Below are positions 32,527-41,277 of a stretch of DNA of 64,000 bases, one piece after another. Positions within the stretch are counted from its first letter, which is position 1, and every line of letters begins with the position of its first letter. A model generated the notes under the pieces. It worked only from the letters and a program-made list of their open reading frames with translations, had not been told where the DNA came from and ran no database searches. The translations under genes were made by a program, and so were the position numbers. The stretch comes from Bellilinea sp034411135 (GTDB lineage Bacteria > Chloroflexota > Anaerolineae > Anaerolineales > Anaerolineaceae): positions 24,437 to 88,436 of the forward strand of contig DAOUMN010000051.1 in assembly GCA_034411135.1 (NCBI GenBank). The letters run 5' to 3'.

Positions 32527-35346
32527 CTAGATAGGGTTTATTTCTTTTAGGGTGAGGAGGATCTTTTCTTGATCGATGGGAATGCGGTCGATGCGCACAC
32601 CCACGGCGTTGTACACGGCATTGGTGATGGCGGGGATAGTTGGGATGAGGACAATTTCACCCACTCCTTTGGCGCCAAACGGACCTTCGGCAACTGGGTG
32701 TTCAACGACGATGGGAATGATTTCAGGGGTAAAGGTAATAGATGGCATGCGATAACGCGCCAGCCGGTCGGTGATGACCCGCCCTTCCTCGACAATGAAA
32801 TTTTCCGTTAATGCATGACCAATGCCCATAATGGCGCCGCCCTCGATCTGTCCCCTCAGCCCAAGTGGATTGATCGCTGTTCCAACATCGTTGGCAATGA
32901 TCAGACGAAGCACCTTCACCTCACCAGTCAGAGTGTTCACCTCCACCTCAGCGGCTTGCGCCGCAAACGAAAATGCAAAATGCATGTCTCCACCCTGACC
33001 CAAGGGGCGCGTGGCTGGCGCCCAATAGGTGTAGGAAGCCAACGGCTGCCTCCCATGGGTAATCAATTCCTCCGCCAATTGGGCAAGGCTGACTTTGTTC
33101 CCGTTCACCTGCACCAAGCCTTCGATGAAGCGTACCTCTTGCGGCGGGATATCGAATTTTTCAGCCACTTCACTGGTTAATAACTGCCGCAATGCCCGGG
33201 CTGCGTGGCGGACGGCATTACCGGTAACAAAGGTCTGGCGGGATGCGGTGGTAGGTCCCCCGTCCGGAGTGAGATCGGTATCCATCAACAGCACATCCAC
33301 CCGTTGCGGAGACTGGTTAAGTTCCTCGGCAGCGATCAGTTGTAAGACGGTGGGCAAGCCCTGTCCCAATTCAGCAGACGAGGAGCGTACCTGGAAGGTG
33401 CCATCACGACGCAGTTCCACCTCGGCACCGGCTTTATCCGGAGCTCCACCACCCAAACCCGTATTTTTATAACCAACCGCAAAACCCCATGCGCGAATGA
33501 GGTGCGGCGCGTTGTCTGCAGGACGCGGTTCAAAGGGTTTTTCCCCGCTCAAGCGGCGCATTTCCTGGTCAACCCGGTCGATACACTCCATCAACCCGAC
33601 GCTTTCGCGCAAGGTCTGACCGGTGTTGGTCACACTGCCAACCTTGAGTGCATTGATACGACGCAGTTCAACCGGGTCGATTTGCAGTTTATCCGCCAGG
33701 GTGTCCATCAAAGATTCAACCGCGAAGGCGGATTGCATCACTCCAAATCCACGGAAGGCGCCGGCAGGTGGGTTGTTGGTGTACATTGCATAACAATCCG
33801 CTTTGACGTGCGGAATTTCATAAGGTCCGGATGAATGGGTAGTAGCGCGGGTCATCACTTTCTCGCCCAGAGAAGCATACGCACCTGTATCCCCGTAGAG
33901 TTCGGTTTCGACGGCGGTCAAACGCCCGTCCATTTTCGCGCCAATTTTGACCCGAATCTGGGTGGCGTGGCGCTTGGGGTGGGTAAGCAGGGATTCCTGG
34001 CGATCGTACAGTAATTTAACCGGTCTGCCTGTCGCGTTGGCGAGCAAAGCAGCGTGGATCTGCCCGGCAATGTCCTCCTTGCCACCAAAGCCGCCGCCGA
34101 TCAATTGCCCAATGATGTGGACACGCTCTTCCGGGACGCCCAACGCACGGGCAACCTGGTTGCGATCGGAATAGGGAATTTGCGAACCAACGTAAATTTC
34201 TATCCGACCTTCAGGTGTAGGACGAGCAATACTGCATTCGGGTTCCATGAAGGCGTGATCGTGCATGGGGGTGTGGTAGGTGTGCTCCAGGATGATATCC
34301 GCTTCTGCAAAGCCTTGCTCCATATCCCCTTTGCGTACCTTGATGTGCTTAAGCAAATTGCCTTTTGGGTGAATCGAGTCGGCATCGGGACTGGCAGCTT
34401 TGACTGGGTCAGCAATGACCGGCAGTGATTCGTAGTGAGCCTCAATTAAATCCAATGCCTGGGAAGCAATTTCGCGGCTTTCTGCGGCAACAATTGCCAC
34501 CGCATCGCCTACAGTTCTCACTCGCTCACCAATTCCGACCAGGCTGGGCCAATCGGGAACAACTAACCCATGGTTGTGTTCGCCAGGGATATCTTCGGCG
34601 GTCAACACCGCAGCCACTCCGGGAAGGCTGCGGGCTTTGCTTACGTCCAGGTGTGTCAGAATCGCTGACGGAATACCGGCTCGTTTGACACGGGCATGCA
34701 GCATATTCTCGAACATGATGTCATCGGTATAGATTGCCTTGCCGGTGACCTTGGCGACAGCGTCCAGGCGTGGATGCAACGTGCCGACAGAATTTTGTGC
34801 CCGCGTGGATGGGGGTATATCGGGTGGTGCGATTGGCTGACCGGTGCGCAGTGTATTGGCGGCGGCATGTATGGCGTTGAGTATGCTTGGATAACCTGCA
34901 CAGCGGCAGAGGGTATCCTTTAGAGCGTACTTGATTTCTTCATCATCTGGATTTGGATTGCGTTGCAGCAAGGCATACGAGGTCATAATTTGACCGGGGA
35001 TACAAAAACCGCATTGAACTGCACCATGTTCAATAAAGGCTTCCTGCAAGGGGTGCAAGGGAATTTGATCGCCGTCCACTGCCGGGGTATGGTGGATATC
35101 CGCCAAACCTTCGATGGTTAGAATAACCGCCCCGTTGGCTTTTGCTGCAGGAAACGAGCAGGATAAAATCGGTTCGCCGTTAAGGATGACCGTACAGGCG
35201 CCGCATTCTGCTTCGCTGCAAGCGACTTTTGTCCCAGTGAGGTGCAGTCGGTAGCGTAACAGGTCGGAAAGCATTTCACCGGGTTTTTCCGCTAACCTGT
35301 ACTCCTGTCCGTTAACGGTCAGTTGGATTATCCGTTGCGCGTTCAT
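32527..35346 (-). CDS. Xanthine dehydrogenase-like protein: fused 2Fe-2S and molybdopterin subunits
   Basis: 939 aa. Residues 1-165 carry two 2Fe-2S clusters: C43, C48, C51, C63 and C112, C115, C147, C149. From about 185 on is the Moco-binding large subunit, with GGGFGGKEDIAG, AFRGFGVMQ and, near the end, GAKGVGEIVL, whose Glu is the catalytic base. The fused small+large layout, without FAD, resembles E. coli XdhD (about 956 aa). It likely oxidises a purine such as hypoxanthine or xanthine with the FAD subunit encoded just upstream (4-base ATGA overlap, GGAGG site). Nucleoside transporter genes in the same operon support a purine substrate; the exact one is unproven. Confidence 0.93.
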   Translation of the reverse strand: MNAQRIIQLTVNGQEYRLAEKPGEMLSDLLRYRLHLTGTKVACSEAECGACTVILNGEPILSCSFPAAKANGAVILTIEGLADIHHTPAVDGDQIPLHPLQEAFIEHGAVQCGFCIPGQIMTSYALLQRNPNPDDEEIKYALKDTLCRCAGYPSILNAIHAAANTLRTGQPIAPPDIPPSTRAQNSVGTLHPRLDAVAKVTGKAIYTDDIMFENMLHARVKRAGIPSAILTHLDVSKARSLPGVAAVLTAEDIPGEHNHGLVVPDWPSLVGIGERVRTVGDAVAIVAAESREIASQALDLIEAHYESLPVIADPVKAASPDADSIHPKGNLLKHIKVRKGDMEQGFAEADIILEHTYHTPMHDHAFMEPECSIARPTPEGRIEIYVGSQIPYSDRNQVARALGVPEERVHIIGQLIGGGFGGKEDIAGQIHAALLANATGRPVKLLYDRQESLLTHPKRHATQIRVKIGAKMDGRLTAVETELYGDTGAYASLGEKVMTRATTHSSGPYEIPHVKADCYAMYTNNPPAGAFRGFGVMQSAFAVESLMDTLADKLQIDPVELRRINALKVGSVTNTGQTLRESVGLMECIDRVDQEMRRLSGEKPFEPRPADNAPHLIRAWGFAVGYKNTGLGGGAPDKAGAEVELRRDGTFQVRSSSAELGQGLPTVLQLIAAEELNQSPQRVDVLLMDTDLTPDGGPTTASRQTFVTGNAVRHAARALRQLLTSEVAEKFDIPPQEVRFIEGLVQVNGNKVSLAQLAEELITHGRQPLASYTYWAPATRPLGQGGDMHFAFSFAAQAAEVEVNTLTGEVKVLRLIIANDVGTAINPLGLRGQIEGGAIMGIGHALTENFIVEEGRVITDRLARYRMPSITFTPEIIPIVVEHPVAEGPFGAKGVGEIVLIPTIPAITNAVYNAVGVRIDRIPIDQEKILLTLKEINPI

Positions 35347-36230
35347 ACTACCTCCAATTCGAGCGTCCTTTGCCAGGCTTTACCGATAACTTCTTCCAAC
35401 AGTACTTCACTGAGATGATGTCGATAGGTGGATGTCGCACGCATCGCGCTGGTGCGGAAGCGAATCGATTCGTGCACGACCTCCTTGCCGCGCTGGAGTA
35501 TTGCTTTGCTGGGCGAATTTCCGCGGAATACATCCTCCACGTGGGTGGCTCGCGAAGGCACCGGTCCAGAAGGTCCATAGACAATGCGAATATCCTTGAT
35601 GAGGTCGTGTTCGCGCTCCATCCAGACCGCCATGTTGAGGATCGGCAATGCAACCCCCTGGGGGCGCATTACCCGGCTGAATGCCGAGGATTGTCCTGGT
35701 TGACGCAGTGGTATATAAAAACCAACCAGGATTTCTTTCTGCGGGTCGAGACTGGATTGTCCTGGTCCCTTGAATAATGAGGCAATTGGCTGCGTCCGCA
35801 GCCCCTCTGGGCTGGCAATTTCAACGATCGCGTCGAAGGCGAACAGCGAAATCATCCCATCCGCTGCGGGCAGGGCATGGGCTACATTCCCGCCAAGTGT
35901 AGCTGTATTGCGCACTTGCGGTCCACCGATCAAACCGCAAGCTTCGGATACAGCTTTGGCATGCTGTTGAACCAGCAGCGATTCGGTGATAACTTTCACC
36001 GGCACAGCTGCACCAATAAAAAACGAATCCCCGCGGGTTTCCAGGCAAAGTAATTCGGGGATTCGGGTAACGTCAACCAGGGTGTGAATCGAAGCGTGGT
36101 GTCCTTGTTGGATTTCGAGCAACAGGTCGGTTCCTCCTCCAATTGGGCAGGCAGAACCGGGTGCGCTAATCAAGGCGTGTATGGCTTCATCGATTGAATT
36201 TGGAATGATATAGTTTTGCCAGGTGGACAT
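35343..36230 (-). CDS. FAD-binding subunit of xanthine dehydrogenase-like enzyme (CoxM/XdhB type)
   Basis: 295 aa from ATG 36230. The PP-loop FAD motif is PIGGGTDLLLE, followed by GPQVRNTATLGGNVAHALPAADG-type motifs (listed here in pieces: IGGPQVRNTAT, LGGNVAHALPAAD). It passes electrons from the Fe-S clusters of the downstream subunit to an acceptor. The start 36230 gives MSTWQNYII; a longer in-frame start at 36278 would begin inside the structured leader. The SD AAGGAG lies 12 bases upstream, a long spacing that may be set by the stem folded in between. The stop overlaps the large-subunit start (ATGA). Confidence 0.92.
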   Translation of the reverse strand: MSTWQNYIIPNSIDEAIHALISAPGSACPIGGGTDLLLEIQQGHHASIHTLVDVTRIPELLCLETRGDSFFIGAAVPVKVITESLLVQQHAKAVSEACGLIGGPQVRNTATLGGNVAHALPAADGMISLFAFDAIVEIASPEGLRTQPIASLFKGPGQSSLDPQKEILVGFYIPLRQPGQSSAFSRVMRPQGVALPILNMAVWMEREHDLIKDIRIVYGPSGPVPSRATHVEDVFRGNSPSKAILQRGKEVVHESIRFRTSAMRATSTYRHHLSEVLLEEVIGKAWQRTLELEVV

Positions 36231-36233
36231 GGG

Positions 36234-36322
36234 ATCGGTGGACTCCTTCTCAAAGGCGGCACTTTTCGACGGACTCACGGGTCCGACGCCGGTCCGGCAG
36301 GCAGCCGGTTCCGACCACCGAT
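36234..36322 (-). promoter_or_regulatory. Structured RNA leader with closing stem before the FAD subunit gene (riboswitch candidate)
   Basis: On the minus strand ATCGGTGG (+ 36315-36322) pairs exactly with CCACCGAT (+ 36234-36241), enclosing three hairpins. These are CCGGC-TGCCT-GCCGG (36308-36294), CGGAC-CCGTGA-GTCCG (36285-36270), and CCTT-TGAG-AAGG (36256-36245). The last contains the AAGG of the SD AAGGAG. A closing helix plus SD occlusion is riboswitch-like. I could not match it with certainty to a known class; the Moco riboswitch is worth testing because the operon encodes a Moco enzyme. Confidence 0.6.
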
Positions 36323-36356
36323 TCTCAATCTTATTTTACGATATTTTGCGTCGAAT

Positions 36357-37943
36357 TTATCCCTTCATTTCGGATGAATCACTTTCAACTGGAGTTACTT
36401 CACCCGATTCGTGTACGCCAGCCATCATCAAGCCAAGTTGTTCGGTTGTGGCTGTTTTTCCGTCCACGATTCCGACAATTTCACCTTCGTAAATAACTGC
36501 AATCCGGTCAGATAATGCGCGGATTTCATCCAGGTCTTCCGAAATGAGCAGAGTCGCAGTACCCGTTGAACGTTGTTCAAGCAGCCGCTGGTGGATATAT
36601 TCGGAAGCGCCGATATCCACTCCGCGGGTTGGTTGGGACGCGATCAATACTTTCGGTTGGCGCGATAATTCACGGGCGAGGATCATTTTCTGGATATTGC
36701 CGCCCGAAAGGTTTTTGATGGGTGTATCAAGACTGGGTGTTTTTACGTTGAATTCTTGAATCAACCTTCCTGAAACCTGTTGGATTTTACGAAAGTCAAG
36801 GAACGTGCGTTTTGAAAAGGGTGGCTTGGTGTGGTCTTCAAGAATGAAGTTGTCCGCCACCGAAAATTCTTTGATGGCACCTTCTTTCATGCGTTCTTCC
36901 GGGATGTAAGATTGGCCAGCAGCGATCCGTGCAGCGGGGGAGGCATGGGTTACATCCACTCCGTTGAGAAGTACCCTGCCCGACTTAATCGGACGCAGTC
37001 CGCCGAGTGACTCGGCAAGTTCCCGTTGTCCGTTACCCGATACTCCCGCCAATCCAAGAATTTCACCGGCATGAACTTCAAGTGATACACCGCGCAAGGC
37101 GTCATTCCCGCGATCGCCACGTACATAAAGATTATCAATTTTCAAGAGCGCATCGCCGGCATCCATTGCCTGCTTGTCATATTGCAGGATAACCGGACGT
37201 CCGACCATCATCTGTGCCAGTTCAGTTTTTGTTGCGCCAGCTGTTGGGCGCGTACCAACCACTTTCCCGTCCCGAAGAACGGTCACCCGTTGACTGATGG
37301 CCAGCACTTCGTGTAATTTGTGGGAAATGAAAACCAGCGCATGACCTTCCTGAGCCATCTGGCGCAGCGTGACGAATAGATCGTCCACTTCTTGAGGAGT
37401 CAACACTGCTGTAGGTTCGTCCAGTACCAGCAAGGCAGCACCGCGGTACAACGCTTTGAGAATCTCCACCCGTTGTTGTTCACCCACTGCCAGTTGCCAT
37501 ATATAGGCGTCCGGATCGATTTTGAGGTTGTACTGTTTGCACAACAGCTGGATACGTTCCTTAACCTTGTCCAGGTCGAGCAGGATACCGCGTGAGGAAG
37601 GCAGACCCAGGGCGACGTTTTCGACCACTGTTAAGTCGGGCACGAGCATAAAATGCTGGTGAATCATGCCGATCCCGGAGGCAATGGAATCTTTGGGCGA
37701 ATTGAAACGAACTTCTTTGCCGTTGATTAAGATGGTGCCTTCGTCCGGGTGATATAAACCGTATAATTGACGCACCAAGGTACTTTTGCCAGCTCCATTT
37801 TCTCCTAGCAGGGCGTGGATTTCACCCGCTTTGACATCAAAGTCCACATGGTCATTTGCCAATACGCCTGGGAAGCGCTTGACAATGCCAACCATGCGCA
37901 TCTCTTCAATTTTTTTATGTCCGGTGGGTAAAAGATCGCTCAT
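36357..37943 (-). CDS. Nucleoside ABC transporter ATP-binding protein (double ABC domain)
   Basis: 528 aa with two ABC ATPase domains in one chain. The first has GENGAGKST and LAVGEQQRVEI with LVLDEPTAVL. The second has a degenerate Walker A (GVSGNGQRE) and LSGGNIQKMILAREL. This is the sugar/nucleoside type (RbsA-like; the NupO/BmpA-system ATPase). It powers uptake through the two permeases and BmpA lipoprotein encoded upstream. Start 37943 (MSDLLPTG) is chosen over a longer in-frame start that reads into an intercistronic hairpin; the SD is weak. The XDH genes follow after the structured leader. Confidence 0.93.
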   Translation of the reverse strand: MSDLLPTGHKKIEEMRMVGIVKRFPGVLANDHVDFDVKAGEIHALLGENGAGKSTLVRQLYGLYHPDEGTILINGKEVRFNSPKDSIASGIGMIHQHFMLVPDLTVVENVALGLPSSRGILLDLDKVKERIQLLCKQYNLKIDPDAYIWQLAVGEQQRVEILKALYRGAALLVLDEPTAVLTPQEVDDLFVTLRQMAQEGHALVFISHKLHEVLAISQRVTVLRDGKVVGTRPTAGATKTELAQMMVGRPVILQYDKQAMDAGDALLKIDNLYVRGDRGNDALRGVSLEVHAGEILGLAGVSGNGQRELAESLGGLRPIKSGRVLLNGVDVTHASPAARIAAGQSYIPEERMKEGAIKEFSVADNFILEDHTKPPFSKRTFLDFRKIQQVSGRLIQEFNVKTPSLDTPIKNLSGGNIQKMILARELSRQPKVLIASQPTRGVDIGASEYIHQRLLEQRSTGTATLLISEDLDEIRALSDRIAVIYEGEIVGIVDGKTATTEQLGLMMAGVHESGEVTPVESDSSEMKG

Positions 37944-37966
37944 AAGGTTTCCCGAAATACAGGGTT

Positions 37967-37995
37967 GGGTGACCACCACGGATTGGTGGTCACCC
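37967..37995 (-). promoter_or_regulatory. Intercistronic hairpin after the BmpA lipoprotein gene
   Basis: GGGTGACCACCA and TGGTGGTCACCC (37967-37978 and 37984-37995) form a perfect 12-bp stem with a 5-base loop between the binding-protein and ATPase genes. No U tract follows on the minus strand. It is probably an RNA 3'-end stabiliser or partial terminator that raises binding-protein mRNA over ATPase mRNA. Confidence 0.7.
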
Positions 37996-38011
37996 ATTGA
38001 TTGGTTTGGGA

Positions 38012-39040
38012 TTACTCTTTCGGTCCGACCAGTGGATCGATGGTGTTGTTCTTGATGCCATCCACGGCTGCTTGTGCAGCGGCTTTGATATCATCGGGAA
38101 CGGTGACTTTATCGTTGTATTTCAAAATCAGACCGCCATTTTTGAAGGTAAGGGTGTAGGATTTTCCGCCCAATACACCAGCACGCACCGATTTGACCAT
38201 GTCGCGGATGACAATTGTCCAGTCGAAAACTTGTGTAGCAACAACGGTTTCCGGACCCACCGGGGTTTGTTCCCATTGGGTGCCAAACCAGTAAGCGCCT
38301 TTATCCTTTGCGACGCCAATTGCACCCACCACCGATTGGGAAGAACCGGTGAGCATATCCGCTCCGGCAGCGATTTGTGTTTCGGCAGCGGAAGCCATCA
38401 ACGAGACATCCGAGAAGGAACCGGTGAAGGTAACGTTAACCTGGATGTCCGGTTTGGTGTTCTTCGCGCCAGCCACAAAGCCATCCACAAACAGTTTCGC
38501 ATCACCGGCATTGACTGGTCCACAGACACCCAGGATACCGGATTTGCTCATCAGCGCGGCGATTGTGCCAAGAACGTATCCACCTTCCTGAGATTCTGCC
38601 TGGTAGGCATACACATTGGTAACACCTTCAGCCTGAAAGGTATCCAGCGAGGTGCCCCAGGCGAACGCGGTTTCAGGGAAATCGGGGGCGATTTGCGAAA
38701 GCGAGGTGCCGTATTGAGAACCATGGGCAATAACTAAATCGAAATCCTGGGATGCATAATCGCGGATTGCTGCAGCAGCATCCGGAACATTGAACATGCC
38801 CTCAGAATATGCGATTTCAAACTTGGAGGTCCCGCCCTCCTCCGCCTGAATTTTGAGAAGCGCTTCGTAGAATGATTGGCTGAATGCCAGATCGGTAATG
38901 GTACTGGGCATGACCACCGCAACACGGAAGGGCTTTTCCGCGGCTGGCGGTTGGGTTGGAGCGGGGGGTTGCGCACACGCGCTCAATAGCAGTGAAACCA
39001 GTGCGATCAGCAAAGCAATCCGTACAACCAACTTTTTCAT
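38012..39040 (-). CDS. BmpA/PnrA family nucleoside-binding lipoprotein
   Basis: 342 aa. The lipoprotein signal peptide is MKKLVVRIALLIALVSL with lipobox LLSAC, Cys22 being the lipidated residue, followed by a Pro/Ala-rich linker. The mature domain has BMP family features: VAVVMPSTITDLAFSQSFYE, DLVIAHGSQYG and the later YVLGTIAALMSKSG. These proteins capture purine or pyrimidine nucleosides outside the membrane and hand them to an ABC permease. It is third in a minus-strand operon of two permeases, BmpA and the ATPase, followed by the xanthine dehydrogenase genes. Confidence 0.93.
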   Translation of the reverse strand: MKKLVVRIALLIALVSLLLSACAQPPAPTQPPAAEKPFRVAVVMPSTITDLAFSQSFYEALLKIQAEEGGTSKFEIAYSEGMFNVPDAAAAIRDYASQDFDLVIAHGSQYGTSLSQIAPDFPETAFAWGTSLDTFQAEGVTNVYAYQAESQEGGYVLGTIAALMSKSGILGVCGPVNAGDAKLFVDGFVAGAKNTKPDIQVNVTFTGSFSDVSLMASAAETQIAAGADMLTGSSQSVVGAIGVAKDKGAYWFGTQWEQTPVGPETVVATQVFDWTIVIRDMVKSVRAGVLGGKSYTLTFKNGGLILKYNDKVTVPDDIKAAAQAAVDGIKNNTIDPLVGPKE

Positions 39041-39159
39041 TTTACTCCTCCTGAAACTAAAAGGGATCGGAATTGGAAACCAGAATATCGAGATAGATCA
39101 GTTATTGGTAATTGTTGTCACCTCCTCAAAATCAGACTTTTCGGGGTTCGGGAAGCTGA

Positions 39160-40092
39160 TTAACTTTCCCCTCTTTCGAAGGGTTTGGTCAGCGCCTGGG
39201 GCTGCCGGGCACGCCGCCCTGACAACGTCAGCGCAAAAATGGTGAGAATATAGGGCATCATCACTGCAACGTCATAAGGAATATTGATGCCTTTGACTTG
39301 CACCCATAGCTGAAGAGCATTTACGAAACTAAACAATAATGCGCCAGCCATTACTCCGACTGGACGCCAGGAACCAAAATAGACCAGGGCTACGGCAATG
39401 AAACCCATACCGCTGGTCATGTTTTCTTGAAACAGATTGATCAATGCCAGTGATAGGGACGCGCCAGCAATGCCAGCCATTATCCCGCCGAGGCACACAG
39501 TGGTATAGCGGATAAGGGTAACATTGACACCGAGTGTATCGGCTGCCTGCGGATTTTGTCCGACAGCGCGCACCTTCAAACCGAAAGTGGTTTTGTTTAA
39601 GACAAAGGTGGCAATTGGAACAAGGAGGAATGCGCCGTAGACCAGCAGGTTGTGATTGAATAAAATATCGCCAATATAGGGGATGTTTCCGAGTATTGGA
39701 ATACGAACAGGTTGAAATCCGCGGATCGATTCTACCCCACCGAGGGTGACTTTGAACAACAGTGTGGATAATCCTAACCCAAACAGATTGAGCCCAATGC
39801 CACTGATACCCTGTTCGGCTTGCAGGGTAACGCTGACCACTGACATTAACAAACCCATGAGCAATCCGGCGAGCGCAGCGCCCAGCAAACCCAGCCACAG
39901 GCTGCCTGTGTTCATGGCAACGAAGAAGCCTGTGTATGCGCCCATTAGCATGATACCATCCACACCCAGGTTCAATACACCGGACCGTTGGGCGAATGTT
40001 TCACCCAGCGCAGCATATAGATAGGGTGTCGCGAGACGAATGCCGGAGTAAAAAATCCCCAACAGGACGGGAAGGGTGAAGAGTTCAGCCAC
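39160..40092 (-). CDS. Nucleoside ABC transporter permease (second subunit)
   Basis: 310 aa integral membrane permease of the branched-chain/sugar (BPD_transp_2) type, with about eight hydrophobic helices. Characteristic segments are LGETFAQRSGVLNLGVDGIMLMG and GLKVRAVGQNPQAADTLGVN. It pairs with the upstream permease, whose stop codon overlaps its start by 8 bases, to form the channel for nucleosides. A 119-base gap separates it from bmpA; that gap holds a GGAGG site with no obvious reading frame behind it. Confidence 0.93.
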   Translation of the reverse strand: MAELFTLPVLLGIFYSGIRLATPYLYAALGETFAQRSGVLNLGVDGIMLMGAYTGFFVAMNTGSLWLGLLGAALAGLLMGLLMSVVSVTLQAEQGISGIGLNLFGLGLSTLLFKVTLGGVESIRGFQPVRIPILGNIPYIGDILFNHNLLVYGAFLLVPIATFVLNKTTFGLKVRAVGQNPQAADTLGVNVTLIRYTTVCLGGIMAGIAGASLSLALINLFQENMTSGMGFIAVALVYFGSWRPVGVMAGALLFSFVNALQLWVQVKGINIPYDVAVMMPYILTIFALTLSGRRARQPQALTKPFERGES

Positions 40093-41185
40093 GGGTTTCC
40101 CTCCTGCGGGCGCGGCGGCGCGCCCAAATATCGCTGCTGACCACGAAAATTACGATTAGCCCAAGCAGTGCTGTAATCAGTGCGGAGGGTACTTGCATTG
40201 CCCTCTGCATACGATCCGCGCCGACCAGCAACCCTCCAAACAAGACGGATGCCGGAATTGCCCCCAATGGGTGTAATTTACCAAACAGGGCGGCAACAAT
40301 ACCAGAGAATCCATATCCACCGGAAAGACCTTCCAGCATACGGTGATGTACCCCAAGCACCTCAACCGCGCCAGCCAACCCGGCAAATGCCCCACCCAAT
40401 ATCAGTGAAAGCGCTTGGTAAAACGGGACGGGAATTCCTGCATAACGAGCCGCATCCGGGTTCAAACCAACTGCCCGGATGCGGTAACCAATGGTTGTGC
40501 GCCATAAGAAGATGTAAACCAATATTGCCATAATCAGTGCCAGGATCGAACCGGTATTCAGCAGCGTGCGCGGCATCAGACGGGTGAGCCAGGCGCTGGT
40601 CGGCAGGAGCGCCGATTGGGCGATCTGGGTACCGCGCTCGATTTCCGCAGGGTCGATCATGGGACCACGCAGTAAATAATTGGCTAACTGCAGGGCAATG
40701 GCGTTCATCATTACCGTGCTGAGGATTTCGTTGACGCCGAGCCGGGCTTTGAGTATGCCCGGAATGCCCCCCCAGATTGCCCCGCTAAGTATGGATACCA
40801 GCAATGCCAGGGGAAGCATTACCAAGCGGGGCAATCCATCGAATCCAATTGAAAAGGCAGTTGCTGCCAGTGCCCCGACAATCAACTGCCCTTCACCTCC
40901 GATGTTGATCACCCCGCCCCGGAAGGCAATCGTTACGCCTAAGCCTACCAGGAGCAGGGGGGTTGCTTTGACCAGCGTTTGGGTGAACCCTGAAATGTTC
41001 CCAAAGGCGCCCTGCGCCAGGACCCCATATGCCTGTAACGGATTCGCGCCTAACGCTAAAATTAAACCTGCCCCAATTACCAGTGCAACCGGAACGGCTA
41101 ATAACGGAAGCAGCGCCTCTACTGTGCGGTTTAAGATTTTGGAATATTCGGTTTTTATGGGCATCGAGGGGGGAAACCCTTTCAT
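40085..41185 (-). CDS. Nucleoside ABC transporter permease (first subunit)
   Basis: 366 aa, BPD_transp_2-type permease with an N-terminal cytoplasmic stretch and about nine hydrophobic helices. Typical segments are FRGGVINIGGEGQLIVGALAA and GYRIRAVGLNPDAARYAGIP. It is the first gene of the transporter-xanthine dehydrogenase operon. The start is uncertain: TTG 41194, ATG 41185 and ATG 41164 are all in frame and none has a strong SD; 41185 is used. A promoter lies 38 bases upstream. Confidence 0.92.
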   Translation of the reverse strand: MKGFPPSMPIKTEYSKILNRTVEALLPLLAVPVALVIGAGLILALGANPLQAYGVLAQGAFGNISGFTQTLVKATPLLLVGLGVTIAFRGGVINIGGEGQLIVGALAATAFSIGFDGLPRLVMLPLALLVSILSGAIWGGIPGILKARLGVNEILSTVMMNAIALQLANYLLRGPMIDPAEIERGTQIAQSALLPTSAWLTRLMPRTLLNTGSILALIMAILVYIFLWRTTIGYRIRAVGLNPDAARYAGIPVPFYQALSLILGGAFAGLAGAVEVLGVHHRMLEGLSGGYGFSGIVAALFGKLHPLGAIPASVLFGGLLVGADRMQRAMQVPSALITALLGLIVIFVVSSDIWARRRARRRETRG

Positions 41186-41222
41186 TCGGTTCAAGTTAAA
41201 GGGTCAAGATGTCATACAATCC

Positions 41223-41251
41223 AGTATAGCAAAAAAGAATTTAAAAACCAA
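41223..41251 (-). promoter_or_regulatory. Promoter of the nucleoside transporter/xanthine dehydrogenase operon
   Basis: TTGGTT (+ 41246-41251), a 17-base spacer and TATACT (+ 41223-41228) on the minus strand, upstream of the first permease gene and just downstream of the dus stop. Confidence 0.5.
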
Positions 41252-41277
41252 TTATTTATCGAGTGATTTTTCCTTTT

